Positions 11,325 to 23,600 of a stretch of DNA of 64,000 bases are shown here, in pieces. The stretch lies in contig CP136069.1 of assembly GCA_032622095.1 (NCBI GenBank), positions 18,491,326 to 18,555,325 of the forward strand. The letters run 5' to 3'. Numbering within the stretch: the stretch's first letter is position 1; the number at the start of each line of letters is the position of its first letter. Position numbers and translations under genes: made by a program. The notes under the pieces were generated by a model. The model was not told the DNA's origin and ran no database searches. It saw nothing but the letters and a program-made list of their open reading frames with translations. Source of the stretch: Siphonodentalium dalli (Eukaryota > Mollusca > Scaphopoda > Gadilida > Siphonodentaliidae).

Positions 11325-11757
11325 TTGAACTACATTTCTACGGGCATTATATGTCACATAAAGACGCACTGATGTCATGAACTATCATTCTACTGGCATT
11401 ATATGTCACATAAAGACGCACTGATGTCATGAACTACCATTCTACTGGCATTATATGTCACATAAAGACGCACTGATGTCATGAACTACCATTCTACTGG
11501 AACTATATGTCACATAAAGACGCACTGATGTCATGAACTATCATTCTACTGGCATTATATGTCACATAAAGACGCACTGATGTCATGAACTACCATTCTA
11601 CTGGCATTATATGTCACATAAAGACGCACTGATGTCATGAACTACCATTCTACTGGAACTATATGTCACATAAAGACGCACTGATGAACTACCATTCTAC
11701 TGGCATTATATGTCACATAAAGACGCACTGATGTCATGAACTACCATTCTACTGCAA
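11325..11757. repeat. 52-bp tandem repeat with three-unit higher order
   Basis: About eight units of a 52-bp sequence containing CATTATATGTCACATAAAGA. Every third unit begins GGAACT in place of GGCATT, giving a 156-bp higher-order period. One unit lacks the five bases GTCAT. Confidence 0.9.
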
Positions 11758-11917
11758 CTAAATTGAAAACAGCTGGACAATGGCTGAGACCATGCCAAGT
11801 ATATTTCAGAGCATATGAAGCTGGTACCGGTATATCAAAAGTTCGTGTATGTGTAAACCTATCGCACACCTCCTTCCAAATTACGTAGAGGAAGCACGAA
11901 TGAGCCATGTCCGTTCA

Positions 11918-12350
11918 AAGGTACTCAATCTGATCAGACTTTTCTAAATTACTATTTCTTTGGCTTCTGGAGTAAAAAATATTTTATTCGAATCGAGGAA
12001 CCCACCCCTCAAAGCTTAGAGTGATCAGATATCGATTTTTGAAGTTTGTTATTTCTATTGTTTGTGGCACAGAAACACGCCGTCAAAAGGATGGTATCCG
12101 TCAAAATTGCGGATGAATATGGATAACTAAAATCAAGTGGTTATTATTACCACTCTATTTTAGAGTTATCCATCTTCATCCGCAATTTGTCCGTTTTACC
12201 ACGTGTTTCTGTGCACATATCGAGAAATATAAAAATCAATATCTGATCACTCCGATCTTTGATGGGTGGGTCCCTCGACTAGAATCAAATTTTTTACCCC
12301 CGAAGCCGAAGAAATAGTAATTTAGGAGCGTCTGATCGGATTGAGTACCT
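11918..12350. mobile_element. C-family TTAA foldback element
   Basis: Ends are AGGTACTCAATCTGATCAGA and its inverse, with TTCA (degraded) on the left and TTAA at 12351-12354 on the right. The two halves are near-inverse, meeting around 12150. Both arms contain CCTCGA(C/T)T..GAATCAAA. No coding capacity. Confidence 0.8.
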
Positions 12351-12354
12351 TTAA

Positions 12355-13100
12355 GAGAATCCGTGATAGGTTATATACACGGGGTGATTCATAGCTTTCA
12401 GTAGCTCGTATAGCTCAAGTGGCAGAGACAACACTAGCCTAGTACCCAGGCCAGCAAACGTATTTGAGGCCTGGTATAGGCTGAGCTCATGAATATATTC
12501 ATGAGATGCGGTTGTCACGTGATATTTTAGATTGCGAATTTATTTACGATTTTTATTGCTACGGTAAGATCATCATTTTTATCTACAATTTATATTTGAT
12601 TACATCTATTTATATCGATAATCAATAAGTTACACCATTAGTGTTTCAATATACAACAGTGACAGTGTTTATTGATTTCGGGAATGATATGAAAAGTGTG
12701 TTTAGTTGTGACCAGTTACCTGTTTTCGACTCATGCGTTTCAAGCATGTCTGGTTCGTTTTTTATTCATAGGCGAAAAGGTTGCTGGCCCATAATGTATA
12801 TTTAGATGTTGATTTCTTAGCAACACTCAGACCATTATTTTGACACCAAAAATTCCACGATGGGCCGATGGGTTCATTTTTTCTGTGACATTTTGTGACT
12901 ATTGCTATTTTATATGAAACTTGAAAGGTCAGTCAATCATGATTCATATGTAAATTTTTTAGCAATGATACAGTTAAAATTAAGAATGTCTTTCTTGTGT
13001 GTAAACAATTTTTATTAATTTCATTTAGAATGGAGCGAATACCAAGTTTTATACCGAATGATGAAATTAAGCCGGCGCCGTCATCAATGTCTACATGTAG
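12355..13100. other. Non-coding; weak exon-like segment at 13030-13108
   Basis: Mostly featureless. At 13019-13030 ATTTCATTTAG resembles a 3' splice site and is followed by ATG and 25 open codons before a stop inside the adjacent inverted repeat. Evidence for a real exon is thin. Confidence 0.3.
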
Positions 13101-13779
13101 ATCCATGTAGATCAAAACGCTCAAGGGAATTTTCAACACCGACCCGACAAATACCTCTACTAGTACAGGATTCAAAGTGCCACAATTTTTATGGTTTGTT
13201 TTATAAGCTACCGGTATATATGATCTATTTTGTCACATGTAAAGAAAATATAAAAAAAATGTTCATAGTATTAGTACTAGATCATGCCATGAACCTCTAC
13301 TAATGCTAGCGGGCGTTAGCATTAGTAGAGGTTCATGGCATGATCTATATTAGTACATGCACTGGCCGGGGGGGGGGGGGGGTGGTTCTACTCAAATTTG
13401 TTGTTTTTTAATGCCAGCTTTATATCAGTTTCTACAGCACATTGGTGAGTGCACCTCAGTTTACACTGAGGGGATTGTCAGTTCGAATCTGACTGGAGAC
13501 CGCTGGTGTTCTAAAATATGAACTTTAGATTGCATTATTATTATGAGAAATTATTATAATATTATATATATATTATATTATAATATTAATATATTAATGC
13601 AATTGTACTTGCCAGATGCCAGTACATGTCCTATGAATTAAATTTTTTTTTACTTTACATGAGATAAAATAGATCATATATTAATCTAACCATAAAATTG
13701 TGGTGCTTTGAATCCTGTACTGTAGAGGTGTTTGTCGGGTCGGTGTTGAAAATTCTCTTGACCGTTTTGATCTAGATCG
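13101..13779. repeat. Large inverted repeat with nested hairpin and tRNA-like core
   Basis: The left arm (13101-13245) and right arm (13647-13779) are inverse copies; both contain TTTTCAACACCGACCCGAC or its inverse. Between them lie a near-perfect hairpin (13270-13356, GATCATGCCATGAACCTCTAC and inverse, related to the D-family end), a G16 tract, and a tRNA-like sequence. Probably a foldback transposon. Confidence 0.7.
13428..13501 (+). tRNA. tRNA-like sequence, probably a pseudogene or SINE head
   Basis: A cloverleaf can be drawn: a 7-bp acceptor stem (13428-13434 with 13494-13500, two G-U pairs); a D arm GCAC-ATTGGTGA-GTGC; an anticodon stem CCTCA/TGAGG; a perfect T arm GTCAG-TTCGAAT-CTGAC. 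The anticodon loop has eight bases rather than seven, so no anticodon can be assigned and it is unlikely to be a working tRNA. Confidence 0.35.
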
Positions 13780-13781
13780 AT

Positions 13782-14245
13782 AACCATGGAAATTGTATAT
13801 ATCTGTGCAGGAGACGTCCCTTTAATCAAATATACTAGAGCTCCAAGGTGGAGACACATTCATGGGATGCTGATAGTGATATGCATTTGGAAGTATGTTT
13901 TTTCTTCAATTTTCAAGTCTATATACATGTAGGCCCACCATATGAGGGAAGAAGTAACCACGAATTCCCTTTTTGTGACCATGGACATGCTATATACCTG
14001 TGCAGGAGATGTCCAATTAGTAGGCCTTTACTGAATTTTTTTTACAGCTCCGGTTTGAGACACACATTCAAGGGAGAGGGATGCTGATGATATGAAAATA
14101 GGGGTTTTTACCCAATTTTAAGTCAACAAGTACACCATAGGAGGGAAGTAAGGCCCCAAGGACCCCTAATTCCCTTTTTATGACCATGGAAATTGTATAT
14201 ACCTGTTCACGAGATGTCCCTTTAATCAATTATACTAGAACTTAA
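13782..14245. repeat. Imperfect tandem repeat, about 200 bp x 2.3
   Basis: Three starts (13786, 13979, 14182) share ACCATGGA(A/C)AT...TATATACCTGT..(A/G)AGATGTCC. The third unit is cut short after about 60 bp. Confidence 0.8.
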
Positions 14246-16138
14246 TGTATTTAAATCAACATTTTTTATTGAATTAATATTGACCAGAGCAGCTCATGTA
14301 CCAAGCCAGAAAATAAGCAGTCTGACATTTGAAAATTGAGATTCCCAGTGGTTGAATTTTATCACGCATTATCCCAGTACAATTGATTTAATATTACATG
14401 TATATTATAATATAAAATTTGCAGGAAGGTATGCCGTGTTTTACATCTGGCATTTTCGGGGAACCACCATCCCAAACCTGCAAAAAATCATTTTTTTACT
14501 CAAATGTTTGGTCACCCACCCCCAAAATTTCACTAATTTTTGTCTAAAACCACATAAAACCCTACTGATATCACTCATATGACTAGAAAGTTATCTGCTC
14601 TAGTTCAAGTGACAGTTTACCATGTTTCAGAAGCTGATTTAATTGAAAAAAAGTTTAATTAAGATTTTTTTTTTAAACTGGCTGATAGGCAGTACCACAT
14701 ACCGGTACATGTACACACACACATGCAATCATGTATTGGAGTTTCCAGGTGAGTGTGTCATGAGAGTATTCTAGGTCTACCTGGGTGGTCAAATTGGACA
14801 CTGCTAATGGAAATTCTAATGAATCGATGGAAGTGGACAAATACAGTACTAACCCACCAAAATCTGAAAGGTGCACAAAAAACACTGGTATAACTTACTC
14901 TATAAGGTATAACTTATAAAATGGAACACTTCAAACAAAAAGAACTGCTATTATTGTTTTTCACTGAAAGGTTTATGCATCCAATTTACAAATTATAAAT
15001 TTCCCAGCATATCTCCTGCATATCCATTGAGATATCAGTTTCCCCTGCAAGCTATTACATGATCCAAACATGTGTATTGGCTATTTTGGCTGAAATACAT
15101 TTTAAGCTGACAACAACTCAGGACAGTGACCTCAATCTTCACTTTCGGGTCATTGTTGACAATTTTGTAGACATGACATATCCATGATAATGATGAAATA
15201 TTATTTGTTAAGCTCCAATTCAACTAGAGTTGACATATTTTGAAAATAAATACATAAAGAGGACATTTAGCAGGCTTCAATTGGAAATATTATTCTATAA
15301 ATTGCTGATAACTGCAAACCTACGTCATTATGCATTATACACACAATTCCATAATTTCTAACTATTTCATGATTAGTCGGTCAACCAGCCCATTATCTAG
15401 CATTATTCCATACCACTTTTATTGGTCTAGTGGATCAACTTCAATTATACTAAATGCTTTTGGCAGTCACTATGCTGGACTTGAATACTTTACTTGTTGT
15501 GAGAGTGAGTACTAGTAACAGATAATCTGAATTGATACACATGCAAATAATTCACTGATTAGTTGGATGCACTGATGACAGTAATTTTCAAGCCATTGAT
15601 AGTCACGTTAATATTTGAGACATTTGCTCGCTCTTGTTCCATGCACACAATGATCTAGGCTTAAATATCTTAGTTACATCACGACAAGTTTATTTATTTT
15701 AATTTTACATTTCTCGAAGCTTCTTTCCAAAGGGTGTCGGGAAGGAAGTTTTCACCTCATGTCTCATATGCAACATGCCATAAATGTAGCTTAATGTCAT
15801 CTCCACTAAGGCCCATGTAACGTGTTTTTACAGTTATAAATTTTCCCGTTTGACATAAAACACCTCACGCAAACAAAATATATCTGCCTCATATAGATGA
15901 TTTTGGTACTAAAATGACCACAATAATATAGCCGAAACATCGAAATAAAAAAATCAGATATGAGGCAGCAAACTTCTTCAATGTTGATGTAACCGTGCAA
16001 GAGGGTGGGTGGTGTGATTACTAGTACCTCACGAAACTTATTTGGAACAAATAAAACTATCGCCATCAACTTATATTGACATATCTGTGTGAAGGAGATA
16101 CCTGTTAGTATCAGTAATGTAAATACAGTATCTCATCC
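14246..16138. other. Long AT-rich region without recognised features
   Basis: I find only short open frames without family resemblance, and no match to the repeat families elsewhere in the window. Confidence 0.4.
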
Positions 16139-16200
16139 CTTTTATCTCTCTCTATCTCTCTCTCTTTCTTTCTCTCTCTCGTCCTCTCTATCTCTTTCTC
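16139..16200. repeat. CT-rich microsatellite
   Basis: TCTCTCTC tracts broken by TATC and TTTC. The following 16260-16380 (ending CAATCAATCAAATTT) looks like the tail of an old retroelement, but this is not firm. Confidence 0.8.
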
Positions 16201-17171
16201 GTTCACAATCTCTCTCCCTGCTTCTAACGACATCATCATTACTATAATTATGATATTTTCATTCCTTCCTGTCCGACCCCCTCTCTACCCTTAATGAAGA
16301 GCGGGCGCGAAACAAAAGGGGAGCAAACTTAATAAAAGCCCTTGGGCTTGTTGTTTAATCCCCTTTCCAATCAATCAAATTTATATTATTCTATACTCCT
16401 GTAAAATGTCTGTTAAATGTTTATATATGTTATTATTTTGATTGGAATAAAATATGTTTATACTAATGTAAATAAACCCCTTAAATGAATGTAGTACAGA
16501 CTGACCAACTTGTCAGAGCATGGGACGGTATAGCAAAGTTTGGCAATTTATGGTAAAAGGTCCACCCAGGCAAATCACATTGACCCCTTGTGTTAATTTT
16601 GGTATCAACATGAGCGTTAATATATCCCCGACGAATTTAGTTAATAAAATGCGACATGGGACAGCAAACTTCGACACAAAATTGATGTAACCGGTTACCG
16701 GGGGTGTTTGTTGACATCAGGGTTTCCAAATATCCAAGCTACAAAAACATGATTACGCACTATTTAACTTATTGCCGTTGATCGGGGCTAGTCGATTCCT
16801 GTGAAAAACACTCTATTCAATTTGATTGAGTAGTTGTCAAAGTGATATACTTGCGTCTTGTATTATTAAATTAAGAAAAACGTACCGATGTTGAAATTTG
16901 CTTTTCTATTTTAAAACAATATCTCACAAACCGGAAACACAATTCAAAATTCCACTTTCTGTTTAGCCTATACCTGTCCCTACGGGCGAGTAGCAGAGTG
17001 GGACAGGGTACCAGTCTAAGACAACACTTTCGACCTTTGCTATTAAATCCATCATATTGGTGTGAATAAATAAAATTATCTGATGAGAAATACAATAAAC
17101 TTTGAGCTCTAATTGCAACACTACTTCAAATAACGTTTAATTTGCATTGCATCGCAATTCTGTCATATCAA
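16201..17171. other. No recognised gene
   Basis: Non-coding. A possible retroelement tail lies at 16260-16380; otherwise nothing recognised. Confidence 0.35.
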
Positions 17172-17690
17172 TAGATCATGCCATGAATCTCTACTCTGGC
17201 TAATGCCCGTAGAGATCATATTCCACCAGTACAAAACCTGGGAGCTTTTTGAAGTTTTGACAAGTAACCTTATACAGTCGAAACAATAACGTGGGGAATA
17301 TAGTTCTTAGCTATTATCTGCTCCTTAATAATGTACTTCACAATAGGTGAATATCCCAACTTGAAATTGCATGTGTTTCTATGACTTTTGTGAGCCAATA
17401 TCGCAATAAACATTGAATTATTTACCCAGGAGAAATGCTATAATTGTATGAAACGCAAAGCAAAATCTCTCAAAAATTCTCTTTAAATGTGAATTTTTTA
17501 GTTGGGACCTTCACCTACAGTAAAGTACATTATTAAGGAACAGATAATAACTAAGAAATATATTCCCCGCGTTATTTTTTCGAATTTATAAGGTTCCCTG
17601 TCAAAACTCCAAAAAGTTCCTAGAATTTGTACTGGTGGAATATGATCTCTGCGGGCATTAGCCAGATTAGAGATTCATGGCTATATCTAT
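17172..17690. mobile_element. D-family foldback element, intact reference copy
   Basis: The terminal inverted repeat exceeds 100 bp: GATCATGCCATGAATCTCTA, TGGCTAATGCCCG, AGAGATCATATTCCACCAG at the left, with the inverse at 17600-17690. The halves meet near 17440. At 17481-17486 it carries an unoccupied TTTAAA site that is filled by a TTAA element in the copy at 5976-6675. Confidence 0.8.
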
Positions 17691-17902
17691 ATAGTATTGA
17701 GAAGAATAGAACTCGCTATTTTTTTCCAATTGACTAAACTGTCATAACAATCAGCATTATCATATCTATAACGAATGTGATGGGAGGATATCATGATATC
17801 ATTATATATCAGAACTTCACCCCAACTCCAAAAGGCTACATTATTTGGGGAAAAAGGTTCTTATTTCATACACACAACACACATATTGGAAATTAACTAT
17901 AG
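17691..17902. other. Spacer
   Basis: Non-coding spacer between D and C elements; nothing recognised. Confidence 0.35.
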
Positions 17903-17906
17903 TTAA

Positions 17907-18384
17907 AGGTACTCAATCCGATCAGATGGTCCCCATCTCAACAGATTCCAACAACAACAATCCGATCAGAGGGTCCTATATTACTATTTCTTTGGCTTTT
18001 GGGGTAAAAAATATTTGATTCGAGTCGAGGAACCCATCAAATAAAGCTCAGAGTTATTAGATATTGATTTTTGAAATTTGTTATTTTCTCGAGATGAGTA
18101 CTAATAATTCCTTCAACTGCGTAATCTGCTCGGGATGTGTACACCAATACACTATTCAAACAGACAAGGATGGATAACTCTAAAATCAACTGGTAATAAT
18201 AACGCAATTTTGACTGTGTTCTGGGACAGAAAGTATTCCCGATAATGAAAAATAATAGATTTCTAAAATCGATATCTAAAAAATCTGAGCTTTGGTGTGT
18301 GGCTACCTCGACTCGAATCAAATATTTTTGACCCCCGAAGCCATTGAAATAGTAATTGAGAGGAGTTTTATCGGATTGAGTACC
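17907..18384. mobile_element. C-family TTAA element, first of a tandem pair
   Basis: TTAA (17903-17906) then AGGTACTCAATCCGATCAGA; the right end GATTGAGTACC meets TTAA at 18385-18388. Foldback structure as in the other C copies, with the GATTCCAACAACAACAATCC block near the left end. Confidence 0.85.
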
Positions 18385-18388
18385 TTAA

Positions 18389-18868
18389 AGGTACTCAATC
18401 CGATCAGAGGGTCCCCATCTCAACAGATTCCAACAAAAACAATCCGATCAGAGGGTCCTATATTACTATTTCTTTGGCTTTGGGGGTAAACAATATTTGA
18501 TTCTAGTCGAGGAACCCATCAAACAAAGCTCAGAGTTATTAGATATTGATTTTTGAAATTTGTTATTTTCTCGAGATGAGTACTAAAATTGCATTCAATT
18601 TCGTAATCTGCTCGAGATGTGTACACCAAAACACTATTCAAACAGACAAGGATGGATAACTCTAAAATCAACTGGTAATAATATCGCAATTTTGACTGTG
18701 TTCTGGGCGAGAAAGTATTCCCGATAATGAAAAAATAATAGATTTCTAAAATCAATATCTAACAAATCTGAGCTTTGATGGGTGACTTCCTCGACTCGAA
18801 TCAAATATTTTTGACCCCCGAAGCCATTGAAATAGTAATTGAGAGGAGTTTTATCGGATTGAGTACCT
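18389..18868. mobile_element. C-family TTAA element, second of a tandem pair
   Basis: Begins directly after the shared TTAA at 18385-18388 and ends GAGTACCT before TTAA at 18869-18872. Same orientation as its neighbour and very similar to it. Confidence 0.85.
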
Positions 18869-19161
18869 TTAACACTTTTTTAAAGCTGACTGTACTTTTG
18901 ACAGAGAAACACACAGACCACTTTAATTCGCATCATATAACTTTATCGGTTGGAAACCAAAATGTTATCACATCAGGTATAAGTATAAGTGGAAAAAGGC
19001 CCATAACTCATGCCAATATAATTTAACCGAGCCCATAATCGAATTTGGGATGCATTAAATGGCTTAGAAATAGATAGAACACAAGTGTGTGAACTGGTTA
19101 TCATTATTGGACGAGTTTATTGTGAGTCGATTGTACCTCGCGACACGAGAAACGACGTTAA

Positions 19162-19630
19162 AGGTACTCAACCCGATAAAACTCCTCTCAATTACTATTT
19201 CAATGGCTTCGGGGGTCAAAAATATTTGATTCGAGTCGAGGAAGTCACCCATCAAAGCTCAGATTTGTTAGATATCGATTTTAGAAATCTATTATTTTTC
19301 ATTACCGGGAATACTATCTGGCCCAGAACTCAGTCAAAATTGCGTTAAAATTACCACTTGATTTTAGAGTTATTCATCCTTGTCTGTTTGAATAGATTTG
19401 GAGTACACATCCAGAGCAGATTACGGCAGTTATTAGTACTCATCTCGAGAACATAACAAATTTGAAAAATCAATATCTAATAACTCTGAGCTTTGTTTGA
19501 TGGGTTCCTCGACTCGAATCAAATATTTTTTACCCCCAAAGCCAAAGAAATAGTAATATAGGACCCTCTGATCGGATTGTTGTTGTTGGAATCTGTTGAG
19601 ATGGGGACCCTCTTTACGGGTTGAGTACCT
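19162..19630. mobile_element. C-family TTAA element, inverted relative to the pair
   Basis: TTAA at 19158-19161 and 19631-19634. The left end is AGGTACTCAACCCGATAAAA; the right end carries the GTTGTTGTTGGAATCTGTTG block, so it is reversed compared with 17907-18868. Confidence 0.85.
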
Positions 19631-19634
19631 TTAA

Positions 19635-20612
19635 CATGTTCACACAACTGTGTTGTTCTATGTTTATTGTACATCCTGAATATTGTAGATTCTTTGTGTA
19701 GAATGTACCTCACAATCACGCTGGTCATCCTATAACCCCCTCTGCAGGAAAGTTGCTCGACGACCGGCAAGTTTGTTTAGCGCGTTTGTTTGTTTACTTT
19801 TACCGGCATAATTCAGGACTCACACGGTGTTTGATGGACCCAACATCTAAGAAATGTTGACAGATGGAAGAATACGGCTCAATTTGGTCACAAAATGACA
19901 GATGGATGGTGAGAATAAACATTCTATATTTCAATATTGTATGATTTCGAATATTATGTTTCAAATCAGTGAAGCAGATTTGAATAATGTTGCAAACGTT
20001 CCATTGATTTAGATATTTTTGGAAGCCAAATCTTCGTCTCCAGCAATATTTACTGAATGTATGTAAGAAAAAAAACTAAAATTCTGATAACACTCCCCAT
20101 TGTTCGAGTAAAACCCGTTACGGGATCGATAATTTGATGTGTGAACCCCGCTGCGGGCAATCGTAAACCGCACACCGGACACAAGTAAACCCCGCTGTGG
20201 CACCCATGTTATTCGCCACGCAATATACGTTTGACAGCAGTTAGTTACCATATGTCCAAGGCTAGCTTTCTGTTTCTGTTTTGAAGACCATGATAACCAA
20301 AAGTAGGAAAATATACAAACGTTGGTCTAAAAACAACACTCATTGTGAACTACACATTATTGTGGAACTGCAGGTATTGGCTAACAGATAGAGTACCTGT
20401 GTTAGAGTTTTCGGTTTTATAAACTTCCCGGTCAGATCTTCAAAAAGTTCCCAGGTTTTGAACTAATGGAGTATAATAATGTATTATGGACTTTACTTGT
20501 GGCTTCATTCTAGAGGTCACCCCGAAGATCAATATGAAATTTGCTGACAAGTTCATCAAGTTGAGCTAAAACTCACTCCTACCTGGCTAAAGGAAATAGT
20601 AGAGTGATAGAG
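19635..20612. other. Mostly unrecognised; possible short first exon at 19864-19908
   Basis: At 19864 an ATG opens 15 codons ending at a good 5' splice site (ATG|GTGAGAAT). Around 20400-20480 is a decayed D-family end (AAACTTCCCGGTCAGATCTT, AAAAAGTTCCCAGG). CCCCGCTGCGGGC-like motifs repeat at 20140-20200. No firm gene. Confidence 0.3.
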
Positions 20613-23600
20613 CAAGGCTCAAAATATGTGGCCGTTCATAGTCATTGTCCGACGAAAAATAGCTTATGTCCAGTGCACTTCTGGATCTGGATGAATACGT
20701 CCAAGTAACCAATTTGGTATGATAGGACGGGCGGTGGGCGTTGTTAATGCGCGGCGCCAGCAGCTGCTGCAGATGTTTCTGAAAGCGCAGCTGCGAATTC
20801 TTCTGGTGTGCTTAGTGCTACGACCTCTTGATTTAGTTTGTTCCAGTACACTGCTGTGTCAACAAAGAATGAATGTTTGTACTGGTCACAGGACGTTGAT
20901 GGTATTTCGTAGCACTTGTCGTTGTTCGTCTCTCTTCGCTCAATGATATTTGTTGTATGATGGTCCTTGTATCTTTTTGGTTGGATTCTTCTCCTTGCCT
21001 TAGCCTTAGTTAGGAATTTGTTTGTTGGTATAGCCGGTACCAGACCCTCTGCCATCTTATAGAAGTAGGTCAAACGCTGTGTTTTTCGACGAGAATGGAG
21101 TGTTGGTAGCTTTTGCTCTTTTAACATTTTCGTCATGCTGCCCTCTTCTCTTGGCCTGTAGTCTCCAGTGATGAATCTGGCTGCCTTTCGTTTTATTTTT
21201 TCAAGGAGATCTATATTTTTCTGCTGGTAGGGGTCCCATACTATAGCTCCATAGTCCATTATCGATCTTACTAATGATATATAGGCAGTTCTCTTGGATT
21301 TTTCAGGCATAAACTTCAGATTTCGTCTAAGAAAGCCGAGTGTGGCGCTTGCTTTCTTCGCCGTGTTGTTAACTTGTGCGTCCATTTCAGGTCCTTTGAA
21401 ATCTGGATACCAAGATAAGGGTGTGTGTCAACTTGACTGAGTATTTCGCCATCCAGGGTGTAGAATTTGCTCAGCTTTCCCTTTAGGCTCAACGCGTAGC
21501 ATTTTTTGGCGTTGAATGTCATGCCCCAGTTTTTTGCCCATATTTCAAGGCTCTTTAGGTCGTGTTGGAGTATGACCTGGTCTTTGATGGTGTTGACTTG
21601 TCTGTATAGCAGACAGTCGTCGGCGAAGAGTCTTACTGTTGATGACACTGTATCCGGCAAGTCATTAATATGGTAAAGGAACAGGAGAGGCCCTAATACT
21701 GTTCCATGTGGCACTCCGGAGTCCACGTCTACCTCGGTTGAACTGTGACATTCAAGCACTACTTTCATTTTTCTTTTGGTGAGGAAGGATGTGAGCCATG
21801 TGTGTAGTTGTCCTCTTATACCATATTCTTCCAGTTTGTAAAGCAGCTTGTTGTGTGGAACTGTGTCAAATGCCTTTGGAAAGTCCAGTATTATCAGGTC
21901 CGTTTGTTTACTGGCATTGAAGTTTTTTTAGTAGGTCGTTTGTTGTTGTCAATAGCTGTGTTTCACATGAGTGTCCTGATCGAAATCGATGGTTGAGGTG
22001 GGTGAGGACTTTATTTTCTTCTAGGTGTTTCATGATGTGCTTGCATATTATGTGTTCGAGGATTTTGCATGATACTGATGTTAATGACACTGGCCTGTAG
22101 TTCTCTGGTTGATGTTTGTCCCCTTTTTTGAAGACAGAAGAGATGTTGGCATTTCTCCAGTCACTCGGTAGCATTCCAGTGTCGATGGAGAGCTGGAAGA
22201 TGGCTGTTAATCCAGGACTCAACTCCTCTGCACATTATTTCAGGACACGGTTCGGTAGGTCGTCAGGGCCGGATGCCTTTCCGGGGTTGATCTCCTTTAG
22301 TAGTTTGGTCACCCCATCCCGATTGATTGTCAATGATTTGATGGTATTTGGGATGTGCTTGTTCGTTGTGGTCCTTGGTCCAGTCTTGTCCTTGGTAAAC
22401 ACAGATTGAAATTGGTTCACCAGAATTTCGCTTTCTCCTGACTGTCGTTTACCAGTTTTCCCTTAGAGAGAAGGGGCGCTACTCCGATTGAGTCTTTCTT
22501 CTTCGATTTGATATAGCGCCAGAATGGTTTGGTGTCTCTCTTGTCTAACGAATCTTGTATCATTTTGTTGGTGTAATCCCATTCTGCTTTTCTAAGTTGT
22601 TTCTTGCATTCTTTTTGGTATGATCTGTACTGGTCCCATTTGTTTGTTTTCTTTGCTTTTTTGTACAGACGTGCTCTTTTCCGGAGCATTCGTTTTTCTT
22701 TGGTCGTCAGCCAAGGAGGTTTGTTTCTGAACATGATTGTCTTAGATGGAATATAGTTCTCCGTGGAGGCCTTGATGTCGTCTTTAAATATATTCCATAG
22801 CTCGTCTACGTTCCTACCTTGGCTCTTCTCGTGGTAGATGTTGGCAGATGCTAGAGAGGCTTCATACCTTAGGTCACTCCATGATGCCTTGCTGAAGATA
22901 TAGCACTTCCTAGGTGGTGTGTGTAGGTAGTGGGGTTTTATTTCTATATCGGTGACAATCGTTGCATGGTCTGATATGCCTGGTACGCTTGCGGATGACT
23001 TCACAAGTGTGGGGTTTGATGTGAATACCAGATCAAGCATATTCTTCTCTCTCGTGGCATCTCTGTGTATTTGGGTGAGCTGGCAGTCGGACATTGTCTG
23101 GATTAGTTTGTTCTGTATGTTATGGTCGGGACAATCTGTTGGCGCATGTGGTATATCCCAGTTTATGTCGGGAAAGTTGAAGTCTCCGGCTAGCAGAACT
23201 TCCTTGTAGTGGTTATCCGTGATTTTCTTGATGGATTTTGATAACTCATCTACTGTCTTCTTGAATCGATGTGGCATATAACAACAACCAACCATGAGTT
23301 CTGTGTTGCTCTGGAGCGTTATTTTGGTCCACACTATTTCACTCTCTGTTGTTAGATGTGGTTGCTCGATGGAGATGATGTTGTTGTTTACCATGATGAA
23401 TACTCCACCTCCTGTTGTTGACCTGTCATTTCGGTAGACTGAGTAGTTCGCTGGAAACATTTCGCTGTTCTTGATTGCATCCAATTCTGGTGGTTTTCCT
23501 GGTTTTACACCACTCAGCCACGACTCCGTGACACATACAATATCCGGTTTGATGTACTCTATTGCTGCAGCCAATTCTTGGGTCTTGTCTTTGATGCTGC

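Noticed and set aside
11325-11757. Regular 52-bp repeats resembling a CRISPR array
   Set aside because: There are no variable spacers, the units are contiguous and the genome is animal.
12395-12475. tRNA-like TATAGCTCAAGTGGCAGAG
   Set aside because: Resembles an A box, but no T arm or acceptor pairing follows.
15806-16069. 87-codon minus-strand frame
   Set aside because: Cys/Phe/Tyr-rich chance frame in AT-rich DNA with no supporting signal.
20009-20251. 80-codon minus-strand frame
   Set aside because: Low-complexity, no splice signals or recognisable motif; contains short CCCCGCTGCGG repeats.
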